This document shows, piece by piece, positions 17,257 through 27,209 of a stretch of 64,000 nucleotides of DNA. The notes under the pieces were generated by a model. The model was not told where the DNA came from and ran no database searches. It saw only the letters and a program-made list of their open reading frames with translations. A program made the translations under genes and the position numbers. How positions within the stretch are numbered: position 1 is the first letter of the stretch; each line of letters opens with the position of its first letter. This DNA comes from Myxococcales bacterium. Its GTDB lineage: Bacteria; Myxococcota_A; Polyangia; Palsa-1104. The stretch is from positions 1 through 64,000 of the forward strand of contig PNAM01000079.1 in NCBI GenBank assembly GCA_003170275.1, given 5' to 3'.

Positions 17257-17876
17257 GGCGGGCGCTGGTCGCGTTGTGCCTGGTGGCCGGGTGCGGGGGT
17301 GCGCCGCCGCGCGTCTCGCTCGAACCGGTGTCGCAGGCGCCGCCCGCGTCGAGCTACGTCGATGAGCTCAAGAAGTGGACCCGCCACGGCCACATCATCG
17401 CGGACTTCGACGAGACGCTCGCCGTCGACGCCACGCTGCACTCGCCCGAGTTTCGCGCCGCCTACGCCGAGAAATTCATCGCCGTCTACAAGATGAACGA
17501 AGAGGACGCGGCCAAGCAGCGCGCCAAGCTGGCCGCCGAGGTGGCCGACGTGTGGGAGCTGCACGCGGAGATCGCGACCCACACCTACGAGGTCAACGAG
17601 TTCAACACCGCCACCAACAAGAGCCCGTGGCGGGTGACGCTGATCGACGAGAAGAACCGCGCAGTGTCGACCACCGACATCAAGCTCGACCGCGGCCGGC
17701 GCGAGGTGATCAGCGCGCTGTATCCCTACCTGACGACCTTCTCGCGCGGCTGGAAGCTGCGCTTCCCGCGCAACCTGCCCGACGGCACACCGCTGGTCAC
17801 CGCCGAGACCAGGGAGCTGACCATGCGCATCGCCGGACCGCAGGGCTCGGTCGACCTGACCTGGACGCTGAAGTAG
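17253..17876 (+). CDS. Lipoprotein of unknown function
   Basis: The product (207 aa) starts at GTG 17253, overlapping the pyrE stop. A short signal peptide ends at a lipobox (LVAGC, Cys14). The mature part has a DELKKWTRHGHI helix, a charged central region and C-terminal beta-strands with LKLRFP-like WKLRFPRNLPDG. I recognise no family. It stops one base before the stop of the convergent gene (TAGGCTA at 17874-17880). Confidence 0.6.
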   Translation: MRRALVALCLVAGCGGAPPRVSLEPVSQAPPASSYVDELKKWTRHGHIIADFDETLAVDATLHSPEFRAAYAEKFIAVYKMNEEDAAKQRAKLAAEVADVWELHAEIATHTYEVNEFNTATNKSPWRVTLIDEKNRAVSTTDIKLDRGRREVISALYPYLTTFSRGWKLRFPRNLPDGTPLVTAETRELTMRIAGPQGSVDLTWTLK

Positions 17877-17877
17877 G

Positions 17878-19803
17878 CTAGCGTTTCTTGGGCGGCGCCT
17901 TGGGTCCTGCGGGCGCCAACTTCTTGCCGCCGAAGTTGAACCAGCGCCGTTTCGGCGAGGTGCGCTCGATCGGCTCGAGATCCTCGAAGCTCTCCGGCGC
18001 CTTCACCTTCTGCAGCTCGGCCTCCTCCGCGAAGAAGTCTTCCTCGACCTTGGTGAAGGCCACCGACTCCTTCGGGATCGGTCCGGACTTGTGCGACGCG
18101 TGCCCCGACGGTGACTTGGGTTGCGGATGCGCCGAGCCTTTGGGCTGCGCCACCGGCGCGTGCTTGATCGGCTGCACCTGCGGCGCCGGCTTCGCAACCA
18201 GGACGGGTGCGGGCGCAGGCGCTTTCGGCGCGGGGGCCTTCGCCGCGGGCGCCTTCGCCGCGGGCGCAGCGACGGGAACCGGCGGCTTGGTGACCTGTTG
18301 CGCCTGCTGCACGGCCTCCTGCAGCTCGAACGGCATCTTGCTGAACGGAATCGTCTTGTCGAGATCGACCACCGGCCTGGGCGCCTCGGGCTGAGACGGC
18401 TTCAGCTCGACCTTCGGCTTGACCGCGGGCTTGCGCGGGCGGGCCGCGCGCGGCGCTTCGATTGGAGGCGCGGGCGGGATCGGCGGCGGCGACGCGCTCT
18501 TCGACGCCACGCCGTCGCCGACGCCCGGCAAGGTCGAGCGCCGTTTGCGCGGCTTGTTGCGCGCCTGCGGATCCTGCTTCTCGAGCAGGCTCTCTCGGGG
18601 CACGGTCGGCGCGTCGTGGATCTCGCTCGGCGCGCCCGGCTGCGGGCGGCCCGCGTGGGTGCGGATCTTGTCGGTGTCGTCGAGGAGATCGTGCGCCGGC
18701 GGCGGGGGCGCCGACTGGTCCAGCGCAGCCTGCTCCGCGTAGGCCTCAGCCGCGCGCCGGCCCGCCTCGGTGACCGTCGAGCGGATGTGCTCTTCCTGGT
18801 TCGAGCCGAGCAGCCAATCGCGCACCGCCAGCTGCGCGGTCAACGGCGACGCCACCGCGCCGTCGCCGACGCGCTCGAGCACGCCGAGATCGGCGAGCCG
18901 CCAGGTGATCTTGATGGTGTCGAGCGCCTTGAACGGGCTGTCCTCGACCACGTCGATCAGCTCGCGCCGGCCGTCGTAGCTCTTGAGCAGCACCATCACT
19001 TCCGCGGGAATCTGCGCGCGCGCCTCGGCCGCCCGCCGCGGCTCCTGGCGATACACCGCGCGCGTGCCGCCCACGCGATCCGACACCGCCTCGAACTCCT
19101 GCGCGAAGCGCGCGCCGCCCGACAGCAGCTCGTCGATCGGCGTATGGATCTTACGCTCTCCCGCGGGCGACGACAGTCGCAGGTGAATGGCCGCCTCGCT
19201 CCACAACAGGAGCTGATGGAACGCCTGCATGCCGCTCATCCGCCCGCAGCGTGCGGTCACCACCTCGCCCTTGACGAAGTGCACCTCGCCGACGCGGTTG
19301 CCGCGCTCGAGCTCGAGCACGCCCGAGCGCTCGGCCACCGACAGCGCGCGCGTCAAGAAATACAGCTCGTAGTCCTCGAGCATGCCCGCCACGCCGGTCT
19401 CGTCGCCGTCCTGGCGGATGGCCACCGCGAGCTGCGACAGCGTGAGCACGTCGCGGATGAACGCCGGCCGCGCCACGAACTCGTCGGCGCCCGCGCGCAA
19501 CGCCGGCTCGCGCGCGCCGCGCTCGCCCAGCACCACGATCGGCAGCTCGCGCGTGGCCGGATCCTGGCGCAAGCGCCCGATCAAGCCGACAGTGTCGCTC
19601 TCCTCGCGCTGCTCCTCGTCCGGATCGAGGCTGGGGGCGGCGGCCACGAACAGCTGCGGCACGCGAGTCTGCGCCATGGCCAGCGCGTCCTGGGCGTCCC
19701 CGGTAGCGTAGACCTTGTACCCTTGACGCTCGAAGCCGAAGACCAGGGCCTCCCGCGTTCGTTCACTGGGGTCGAAGATGACGAGCGATTCCAGATGAGC
19801 CAT
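17878..19803 (-). CDS. Receiver-DUF4388 (PATAN) signalling protein
   Basis: The 641-aa protein starts with a receiver domain (about 4-120; FDPSERTREAL at the first strand), but the usual Asp phospho-site is replaced by an Ala/Pro-rich AAAPSLDPDE loop, so it may not be phosphorylated normally. A DUF4388/PATAN domain follows (about 140-245; GVLELERGNRVGEVHFVKGEVV and FHQLLLWSEA motifs). A winged-helix-like region (about 270-320) and a long Pro/Ala/Lys-rich tail with repeated KAPAxKAPA units make up the rest. The open frame continues more than 2 kb upstream antisense to the next gene, but ATG 19803 is the credible start. Confidence 0.75.
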   Translation of the reverse strand: MAHLESLVIFDPSERTREALVFGFERQGYKVYATGDAQDALAMAQTRVPQLFVAAAPSLDPDEEQREESDTVGLIGRLRQDPATRELPIVVLGERGAREPALRAGADEFVARPAFIRDVLTLSQLAVAIRQDGDETGVAGMLEDYELYFLTRALSVAERSGVLELERGNRVGEVHFVKGEVVTARCGRMSGMQAFHQLLLWSEAAIHLRLSSPAGERKIHTPIDELLSGGARFAQEFEAVSDRVGGTRAVYRQEPRRAAEARAQIPAEVMVLLKSYDGRRELIDVVEDSPFKALDTIKITWRLADLGVLERVGDGAVASPLTAQLAVRDWLLGSNQEEHIRSTVTEAGRRAAEAYAEQAALDQSAPPPPAHDLLDDTDKIRTHAGRPQPGAPSEIHDAPTVPRESLLEKQDPQARNKPRKRRSTLPGVGDGVASKSASPPPIPPAPPIEAPRAARPRKPAVKPKVELKPSQPEAPRPVVDLDKTIPFSKMPFELQEAVQQAQQVTKPPVPVAAPAAKAPAAKAPAPKAPAPAPVLVAKPAPQVQPIKHAPVAQPKGSAHPQPKSPSGHASHKSGPIPKESVAFTKVEEDFFAEEAELQKVKAPESFEDLEPIERTSPKRRWFNFGGKKLAPAGPKAPPKKR

Positions 19804-19817
19804 TTCTCGACCGACGA

Positions 19818-19862
19818 AGTATAACCACTTTTTTGTCGAGCGGTTGGCGATGTGGATATACT
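19818..19862. promoter_or_regulatory. Divergent promoter region between two signalling genes
   Basis: Within the 81-base gap there is TATACT facing right (19857-19862), with TTGTCG 18 bases upstream (19833-19838), for the FHA activator gene. A second TATACT faces left (19823-19818) for the REC-DUF4388 gene. The segment is AT-rich compared with its surroundings. The two -10-like boxes are clear; the -35 for the left-facing promoter is not. Confidence 0.45.
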
Positions 19863-19884
19863 GCGAATTAATTAGCGACGACGC

Positions 19885-21813
<1,929 letters not shown>

Positions 21814-21865
21814 CAAGATCGCGCGTGCGGTGTTCTCTCTTCGAACCCCAACGAGGAGACCCACC

Positions 21866-22297
21866 ATGCGAAACCTGAAGAAGCTCGGCCTGGCGCTGAT
21901 CGCCGCCGTGCAGCTGGGCGGCTGCTCGACCCCCGCGGACGTTGCCACCAGCTCGGCAGCGATCGACGGCGTCGGGACGTGTCAGGAGTTGTTCGTGCGC
22001 GAAGCGGCCTGCACCAACTTCATCCCGATGCTCGTCGATCTGCGCATCAAGCACGATCTGCCCGCCGGGATCGCGGAGCGCGCGCGCGAGCCGGATGGGC
22101 GCGCCGAGCTGATCGCGATGGCCCGGGACGAGTGGAAGATCGACTCGGCGGAGCCGGCGCGCGGACAGACCTGCGAGAAGCTGGCGGCGGCGCTGCCGGC
22201 GGAGACCGTGGCCGCGATGCAAGCGTGCCTGCAGCGGGCGAGCTGCCACGAGCTGGTCGCCTGCGTCGCGCCGCTCCACGAGCAGCTCCTGCGCTAG
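21866..22297 (+). CDS. Small cysteine-containing lipoprotein
   Basis: The product (143 aa) has a good Shine-Dalgarno site (GAGGAG), a signal peptide and a lipobox LGGC (Cys17). The mature part has six cysteines spaced as pairs (CQEL, ACTNF, TCEKL, CLQRASCHEL, ACVAP), suggesting disulfides, and is mostly helical. I recognise no family. It ends one base from the convergent gene's stop (TAGGCTA, 22295-22301). Confidence 0.6.
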   Translation: MRNLKKLGLALIAAVQLGGCSTPADVATSSAAIDGVGTCQELFVREAACTNFIPMLVDLRIKHDLPAGIAERAREPDGRAELIAMARDEWKIDSAEPARGQTCEKLAAALPAETVAAMQACLQRASCHELVACVAPLHEQLLR

Positions 22298-22298
22298 G

Positions 22299-23150
22299 CT
22301 ATTTCGGGTACTCCGCTTCCACCGTGACGCGATCGGGATCGCGCTTGGAGCCGACCGTGAGCCAGATCGGTTGGCCGCCGGCGAGGGTCGCGCGCAGCCG
22401 GCCGTCGTCGCTCTCGCGGTAGCGCGTGGCGAGCGCGGCGTCGACCAGCTCCTGGCGCAGCGCATCGGGCGCGAGCACATCGATGCGCATGGCGTGGCGC
22501 GAGACCCACGCCTGGCCGATCGGTTTGGCCTGCACCAGCTCGGCGAGGTTGCTGGCCAGCACGCCACGGCGCATGGCCGGCACCAGCTCGACCAGATCGT
22601 CCCACCACAGCTCGCGATCCTTCAGCTCCGGCAGCGCCTGCTCGACCCGCACGTCCAGCTCGAGCCACGGCTCGACGACCGCGACCGGACGATCGCCGAT
22701 CTCGATCGCCAGCGTCCAGCGATCGACGCGCAGACGCAGCTTGCCCGCCTCGTGGGTCTCGAGCACCACCGGCGACTCGAACCAGGTCGGGATCGCGCGC
22801 TCCAGCCCGTCGCGATCGCCGCTGCCGAAGATACGCAGGCGCGCCCACTGGAACAGCGACGGTGTGCCGTCCTCGTCGCGATCGAGGCCGGTGGTGACCG
22901 AGCGGCAGTCCGCGTCCATGCGCTCGCAGATGCGCAACACCGGCGGCGGCAACAGCTCGCGCAGCTCGGCGAGCGACGCCTGCGACTCTTCGTGCCGCCG
23001 GGCCTTGCGCTGCACCAGCTCGTCTTTCGAGACGTGCGGATACAAGGCCTCTCGCCGGGCGGCGGACTCGGACGGGTTGTCGACCGGCGGCGGCGGTTGG
23101 TGAGCGCACGAAGCGGTCAAGAGCGCGGTCCAGACGAAGGCGTGCTTCAT
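22299..23150 (-). CDS. Lipoprotein of unknown function
   Basis: The product (283 aa) has a signal peptide with lipobox TASC (Cys15), a Pro-rich linker and a charged mature domain. It includes a RICERMDADCRSVTTGLDRDEDG stretch in which DRDEDGTPS resembles a thrombospondin-type or EF-hand-like calcium loop. Several EIGDRPVAVVEPW-type strands follow. It lies 16 bases downstream of the GAF/PTS-like gene on the same strand and is probably co-transcribed with it. Confidence 0.55.
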   Translation of the reverse strand: MKHAFVWTALLTASCAHQPPPPVDNPSESAARREALYPHVSKDELVQRKARRHEESQASLAELRELLPPPVLRICERMDADCRSVTTGLDRDEDGTPSLFQWARLRIFGSGDRDGLERAIPTWFESPVVLETHEAGKLRLRVDRWTLAIEIGDRPVAVVEPWLELDVRVEQALPELKDRELWWDDLVELVPAMRRGVLASNLAELVQAKPIGQAWVSRHAMRIDVLAPDALRQELVDAALATRYRESDDGRLRATLAGGQPIWLTVGSKRDPDRVTVEAEYPK

Positions 23151-23166
23151 GACGAGAGCTTACGCT

Positions 23167-24531
23167 CTATCGGCGGCGATGCTCGGCAATGTCGACGCGC
23201 GACGGATTGACGATGAACGTGCCCTCCTCCGCGTTGACCAGCGCGCGGTCGCCGTCGGCGGCCCAGCGGAACAGCTCACTGACCCCGGCCACGATCGGCA
23301 GGCCGAGCGCGACCGCGACGGCGATGCCGGGCGATGAATCGGCGGGCGAGGCCAGCGCGACGCCGACGCCATGGTTGGCGCCCAGCTCGAGCGCGTCGCA
23401 CACCGTCAAGCGCGAGGCGCACAACAGCGCGCCAGGCCTGAGCGGCGAGCGCGGGTGATCGAGCCGGCCCATCACGCGCATGCACAGCGCCTCGACCTCG
23501 AGCGCGCGCGCGGCGAGCACTGGATCGCCCGTCGACGTGAGCAGCCGCGTGTACTCGCGCATCACGCGCTCGACCGCCTCTTCGGCGGACGCGCCGGCCT
23601 GCACGTGCTTGATCATGCGGTTGCGCATGCGCGCGTCGTCGAGCACGAAGCGCGACGGGGAGAGCAGCCCGAGCATGATCCCGCGATCGAGCGGCGCGTG
23701 CTGCGTGGCCCACGCTTCGAGCGACGCGACCTCGTCGGCGGCGTCGGCCAGCGCCTTGCCCAGCCGAGCGCGCTCGTCGGTGGGATCCTGCGCGCGCGCG
23801 TCGCTCAGCACCTGCCGCGCGGTGACGTGCTTGCGCACCAGCACCGTGCCGAGCGCCGCGCCGGGCGACACGCCCTCGCCGCGCAGCATCACCTCGTGCG
23901 GCCGCGCCGCCAGGCTGGTGACGCTGATGGGCTCCGAATCCTGCCGCTCGCGCTCACGGCTGCGACCCCGCTCGAGCGCGAACAGCACCGGCGTCGCAAC
24001 CGACGCGGCGAGCACGATCTCGCGCTGCCCGAACGCGCGCGGCTGCCGGCGCTGGATCACCAGCGCGCCGATCGCGCGGCCGCCGTCCACCAGCGGCACC
24101 GCGCACAGCGACGGAAAGCGCTCTTCGTCGAGGCCGGGAAAGGTCTTGTTGCGGGCGTCGACCGCGGCGCGCGCGACCGACACCGGCCGCAAGCACTCGA
24201 CGGCGAACCCGGTCAATCCCTCGCCGATGCGCATGCGCACCACGCCGACCGAGGCCTGCGGATAGCCGAAGGTCGCGCTCAGCACCAGCTCGCCGCGACG
24301 GTCGAAGCCGCTGGGCGCCTCGCGCAGGTACACGCTGCACACGTCGACGGCCAGCATGCTGGCGATGCGCGTGCACAACGAAGCGAGCACCTCGCTGAGC
24401 GGCGCGGGCCGACTGGCTTCCTCGGCGAGCGAGAGCATCGCATCGAGGCGCGCCTCGCCGCGTCCGTGCACGCGCGGTCGAGCGGTCGAGTGGCGTCGCC
24501 TGACGGGCCGGGTGGGATCGCGTCGCAGCAT
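23167..24531 (-). CDS. GAF protein with degenerate PtsP-like PEP-phosphotransferase region
   Basis: The 454-aa protein has a basic N-terminus, a GAF domain (about 28-190; VCSVYLRE, FPSLCAVPLVDGGRAIGALVIQ) and an enzyme I-like N-terminal/mobile region (about 215-440; GEGVSPGAALGTVLV, VNAEEGTFIVNPS). This is the layout of PtsP, but the PEP-binding barrel is absent (PtsP is about 750 aa). At the place of the phospho-His motif GGRTSHT the sequence reads PADSSPG, with Pro near residue 401. It cannot phosphorylate as PtsP does and is more likely a GAF sensor with a scaffold role. A clear promoter -10 and Shine-Dalgarno precede it. Confidence 0.75.
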   Translation of the reverse strand: MLRRDPTRPVRRRHSTARPRVHGRGEARLDAMLSLAEEASRPAPLSEVLASLCTRIASMLAVDVCSVYLREAPSGFDRRGELVLSATFGYPQASVGVVRMRIGEGLTGFAVECLRPVSVARAAVDARNKTFPGLDEERFPSLCAVPLVDGGRAIGALVIQRRQPRAFGQREIVLAASVATPVLFALERGRSRERERQDSEPISVTSLAARPHEVMLRGEGVSPGAALGTVLVRKHVTARQVLSDARAQDPTDERARLGKALADAADEVASLEAWATQHAPLDRGIMLGLLSPSRFVLDDARMRNRMIKHVQAGASAEEAVERVMREYTRLLTSTGDPVLAARALEVEALCMRVMGRLDHPRSPLRPGALLCASRLTVCDALELGANHGVGVALASPADSSPGIAVAVALGLPIVAGVSELFRWAADGDRALVNAEEGTFIVNPSRVDIAEHRRR

Positions 24532-24535
24532 CGCG

Positions 24536-24557
24536 CCCTCCTTTGATCAACATTATA
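24536..24557 (-). promoter_or_regulatory. Consensus -10 and strong ribosome site for the GAF/PTS-like gene
   Basis: On the minus strand, TATAAT (24557-24552) is followed by AAAGGAGGG (24544-24536), 4 bases before ATG 24531. This is one of the few textbook Shine-Dalgarno plus -10 arrangements in the window. The -35 is weak (ACGTGG at 17-base spacing). Confidence 0.6.
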
Positions 24558-24607
24558 GGAACGGTGGGTTTCGTCCACGTTTCGTGTGCCGATATTCCTG
24601 TCGACCG

Positions 24608-25585
24608 ATGACGCGTCTCGTCGTAATTCTCGCGATTGCCGCAGGCTGCCAGTCGGATCCGCAGGCGCAATCGGGGGCGCTGCGCGTGGGTTTCTTCCCC
24701 ACCGTCACGCACGGCGCCGCGCTGGTGCTCCTTCAGCGTGGCGAGCTCGCCCACGCGATCGCCCCGCGCGCCGTCGAGCCGCACCCGTTCAACGCCGGTC
24801 CCGAAGCGATGGAGGCGCTGTTCGCCGGCGCGATCGACGCGTGTTACGTCGGGCCCATGCCGGCGCTCAACGCGTACCTGCGCTCGCGCGGCGAGGCGCT
24901 GGTGATCGTCGCCGGCGCGGCCACCGGCGGCGCCGCCCTGGTGGTGCGCAAGGACTCCGGGATCACCGGCCCGGAAGACCTGCACGGCAAGAAGCTCTCG
25001 TCGCCGCAGCTCGGCAACACGCAGGACCTGTCGCTGCGCGCCTACCTGGCGGCCCACGGCCTCACCACCAACGATCGCGGCGGCGACGTGCGGGTGATGC
25101 CGATGGCGGCCCCCGACCTCTACTCGCTGTTGCGGCGCGGCGACCTCGACGGCGCGTGGGTGGTCGAGCCGTGGGTCTCGCGCCTGGTCGACGAAGCGGG
25201 CGCGCGCATCCTGGTGGACGAGAAGGAGCTGTGGCCGGGCGGGCTCTACCCGACGGCGGTGTTGGTCGTCACCCGCAAGCTTTTGCGCGAGCATCCCGAG
25301 CTGGTGACCCAGCTCGTGCGCGCCCACGTCGCCGCGGTGGCCTTCATCGCCGGCCATCGCGACCAGGCGCGCGAGCTCGCCGCCGCCGCGCTCGTTAAGT
25401 ACGGCAAGAAGCAGCTCCCGCCGCAGGTGATGGCCGACGCCTGGCAGCGCGTCCGCTTCGACACCGCGCTGCCGCCCGGCGCGCTGGAAAAGATCGCCGC
25501 CGACGCGCGCCAGCTCGGCTACCTGCCCAAGACCGGCGACGTGAAGGCCGCCGTCGACTTGCATTTCCTCGAACAGTTGCAGTGA
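24608..25585 (+). CDS. ABC transporter substrate-binding lipoprotein (SsuA/TauA/NMT1 family)
   Basis: The lipoprotein (325 aa; lipobox AAGC) should capture the substrate of the importer encoded next. It has the family segments FNAGPEAMEALFAGAID, YVGPMPALNAYL, VVRKDSGI, SSPQLGNTQDLSLR and WVVEPWVSRLV. These are closest in style to aliphatic-sulfonate or nitrate-type binding proteins. The substrate cannot be told from sequence alone. Confidence 0.85.
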   Translation: MTRLVVILAIAAGCQSDPQAQSGALRVGFFPTVTHGAALVLLQRGELAHAIAPRAVEPHPFNAGPEAMEALFAGAIDACYVGPMPALNAYLRSRGEALVIVAGAATGGAALVVRKDSGITGPEDLHGKKLSSPQLGNTQDLSLRAYLAAHGLTTNDRGGDVRVMPMAAPDLYSLLRRGDLDGAWVVEPWVSRLVDEAGARILVDEKELWPGGLYPTAVLVVTRKLLREHPELVTQLVRAHVAAVAFIAGHRDQARELAAAALVKYGKKQLPPQVMADAWQRVRFDTALPPGALEKIAADARQLGYLPKTGDVKAAVDLHFLEQLQ

Positions 25586-25617
25586 CGACCGTCGCAGCCG
25601 TCCGGTAACCACGGCAT

Positions 25618-25637
25618 GTGACTTGCTCTCGAGTCAC
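25618..25637 (+). promoter_or_regulatory. Hairpin at the ribosome-binding position of the ABC ATPase gene
   Basis: GTGACT (25618-25623) and AGTCAC (25632-25637) form a perfect 6-base stem with an 8-base loop, ending 2 bases before the GTG start at 25640. No Shine-Dalgarno sequence is visible. The hairpin could limit translation or partly stop readthrough from the upstream gene. Confidence 0.35.
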
Positions 25638-25639
25638 TC

Positions 25640-26509
25640 GTGATCGAGCTGCGTCGGGTTTCGAAGACCTTCACCACCTCGCGCGGCTGCACGGCCGCCC
25701 TGGCGGGCCTCGATCTCGAGGTCGCGCGTGGCGAGCTCTTGTGCCTGGTCGGGCCGTCCGGTTGCGGCAAGACCACCATCTTGAACCTGATCGCCGGCCT
25801 CGATCGGCCCGACGCGGGCGAGATGCGGGTCGCCGGCCGGCCGATCGAGGGGCCCGGCCCGGACCGCGGCGTGCTGTTCCAGGAGGCCGCGCTGTTTCCC
25901 TGGCTCTCCGTCGAGCAGAACGTGGAGTTCGGCATGAAGGAGCAGCGCATCCCGCGCGCCGAGCGACGCGAGCGCACCGCGGGGTACCTGGCGCTGGTCG
26001 GCATGGCCAGCTTCGCGCGCGCGTTCGTGCACGAGCTGTCCGGCGGGATGCGCCAGCGGGTCGCGCTCGCCCGCGCGCTCGCGCTCGAGCCCGAGATCCT
26101 CCTCATGGACGAACCGTTCGGCGCGCTCGACGCGCGCACGCGCGATGCGCTGCAGGCCGAGCTGGTGAGCATCTGGCGCCAGACCGGCAAGACCATCGTG
26201 TTCGTGACCCACGACATGGCCGAAGCGGTGCGCCTAGGCAGCCGGCTGGTGCTGCTCAAGTCGCGCCCCGCCCGGGTCACTCGAATCGTCGACCTCGAGT
26301 CGCACATCCCACGGCCGCGCAGCGTCGATCAGCCGCTGGTGCAACGAGTGGCCGCACAGCTCAAGCGGAGCCTGGACGACACGCAACAGAAGGAGGCGCA
26401 GGGTGACCCTTACGAGCAGCCCGAAGACCACGCCACCGGTCAAGTCGCGCAAGGCGCCGGCCTTGATCGCGCTGGCGGTCTTGATCGTTGGCTGGGCCTG
26501 CCTCTCTAG
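25640..26509 (+). CDS. ABC transporter ATP-binding protein (SsuB/TauB type)
   Basis: The ATPase (289 aa) drives the sulfonate/nitrate-type importer. It has Walker A GPSGCGKTT (about 38-46), Q-loop LFQEAALFPW, signature LSGGMRQRVALARAL, Walker B ILLMDEPFGALD and H-loop VTHD. The core ends near residue 250. The final ~35 codons overlap the permease gene in another frame and look unlike any conserved domain. Confidence 0.9.
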   Translation: MIELRRVSKTFTTSRGCTAALAGLDLEVARGELLCLVGPSGCGKTTILNLIAGLDRPDAGEMRVAGRPIEGPGPDRGVLFQEAALFPWLSVEQNVEFGMKEQRIPRAERRERTAGYLALVGMASFARAFVHELSGGMRQRVALARALALEPEILLMDEPFGALDARTRDALQAELVSIWRQTGKTIVFVTHDMAEAVRLGSRLVLLKSRPARVTRIVDLESHIPRPRSVDQPLVQRVAAQLKRSLDDTQQKEAQGDPYEQPEDHATGQVAQGAGLDRAGGLDRWLGLPL

Positions 26510-27203
26510 ATTCGGGCCCTGGCCGAGCTACCTGTTGCCCGGCCCGCGCGGCGTCGTTCACTCGTTGTGGGACGGCCTGCGCGACGGCAGCCTGCCGCGC
26601 GCCGTCCTGACCTCGCTGCACCGTCTGTTCACCGGATACGCGATCTCGGCGTTCGCAGGGATCGTGCTGGGCATGCTGATGGCGCGCCTCGCGTGGCTCA
26701 AGGCCGCGCTCGGCCCGCTGGTGGTCGGTCTGCAGGCGCTCCCGTCGATCTGCTGGCTGCCGCTGGCGCTGTTGTGGTTCGGGCTGTCGGAGAAGGCGAT
26801 CTTGTTCGTGGTGGTGATGGGCTCGATGCTCGCGATCACCATCGGCACCGAAGGCGCGGTGCGCGCCGTGCCGCCCTTGTACGTGCGCGCCGCCCGCACC
26901 ATGGGCGCGCGCCGGCTGCGGCTGTACACGCGCGTGATCCTCCCGGCCTCGCTGCCCGGGATCGTGACCGGGCTCAAGCTGGGCTGGACCTTCGCGTGGC
27001 GCTCGCTGATGGCCGGCGAGCTCTTGTACATCTCGGGCGGCCTGGGGCAGCTCCTGACGCTCGGCCGCGAGCTGAACGACATGGCCCGCGTGATGGCGGT
27101 GATGGTGGTGATCGTGGCGCTCGGCGTGACGTTCGAGCGCCTCTTGTTCGGGACGCTGGAGCGGCACGTGCGCGAGCGTTGGGGCTACGACACGCCCTCG
27201 TAG
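26403..27203 (+). CDS. ABC transporter permease (SsuC/TauC type)
   Basis: This inner-membrane permease (266 aa) has about six membrane helices, the first at 18-37. It has the binding-protein-dependent transport signature ARTMGARRLRLYTRVILPASLPGIVTGLKLG, whose EAA-type loop contacts the ATPase, and an FAWRSLMAGEL segment typical of the family. GTG 26403 is the only start that retains the first helix, producing a 107-base overlap with the ATPase gene. Confidence 0.88.
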   Translation: MTLTSSPKTTPPVKSRKAPALIALAVLIVGWACLSRFGPWPSYLLPGPRGVVHSLWDGLRDGSLPRAVLTSLHRLFTGYAISAFAGIVLGMLMARLAWLKAALGPLVVGLQALPSICWLPLALLWFGLSEKAILFVVVMGSMLAITIGTEGAVRAVPPLYVRAARTMGARRLRLYTRVILPASLPGIVTGLKLGWTFAWRSLMAGELLYISGGLGQLLTLGRELNDMARVMAVMVVIVALGVTFERLLFGTLERHVRERWGYDTPS

Positions 27204-27209
27204 TCGGGG

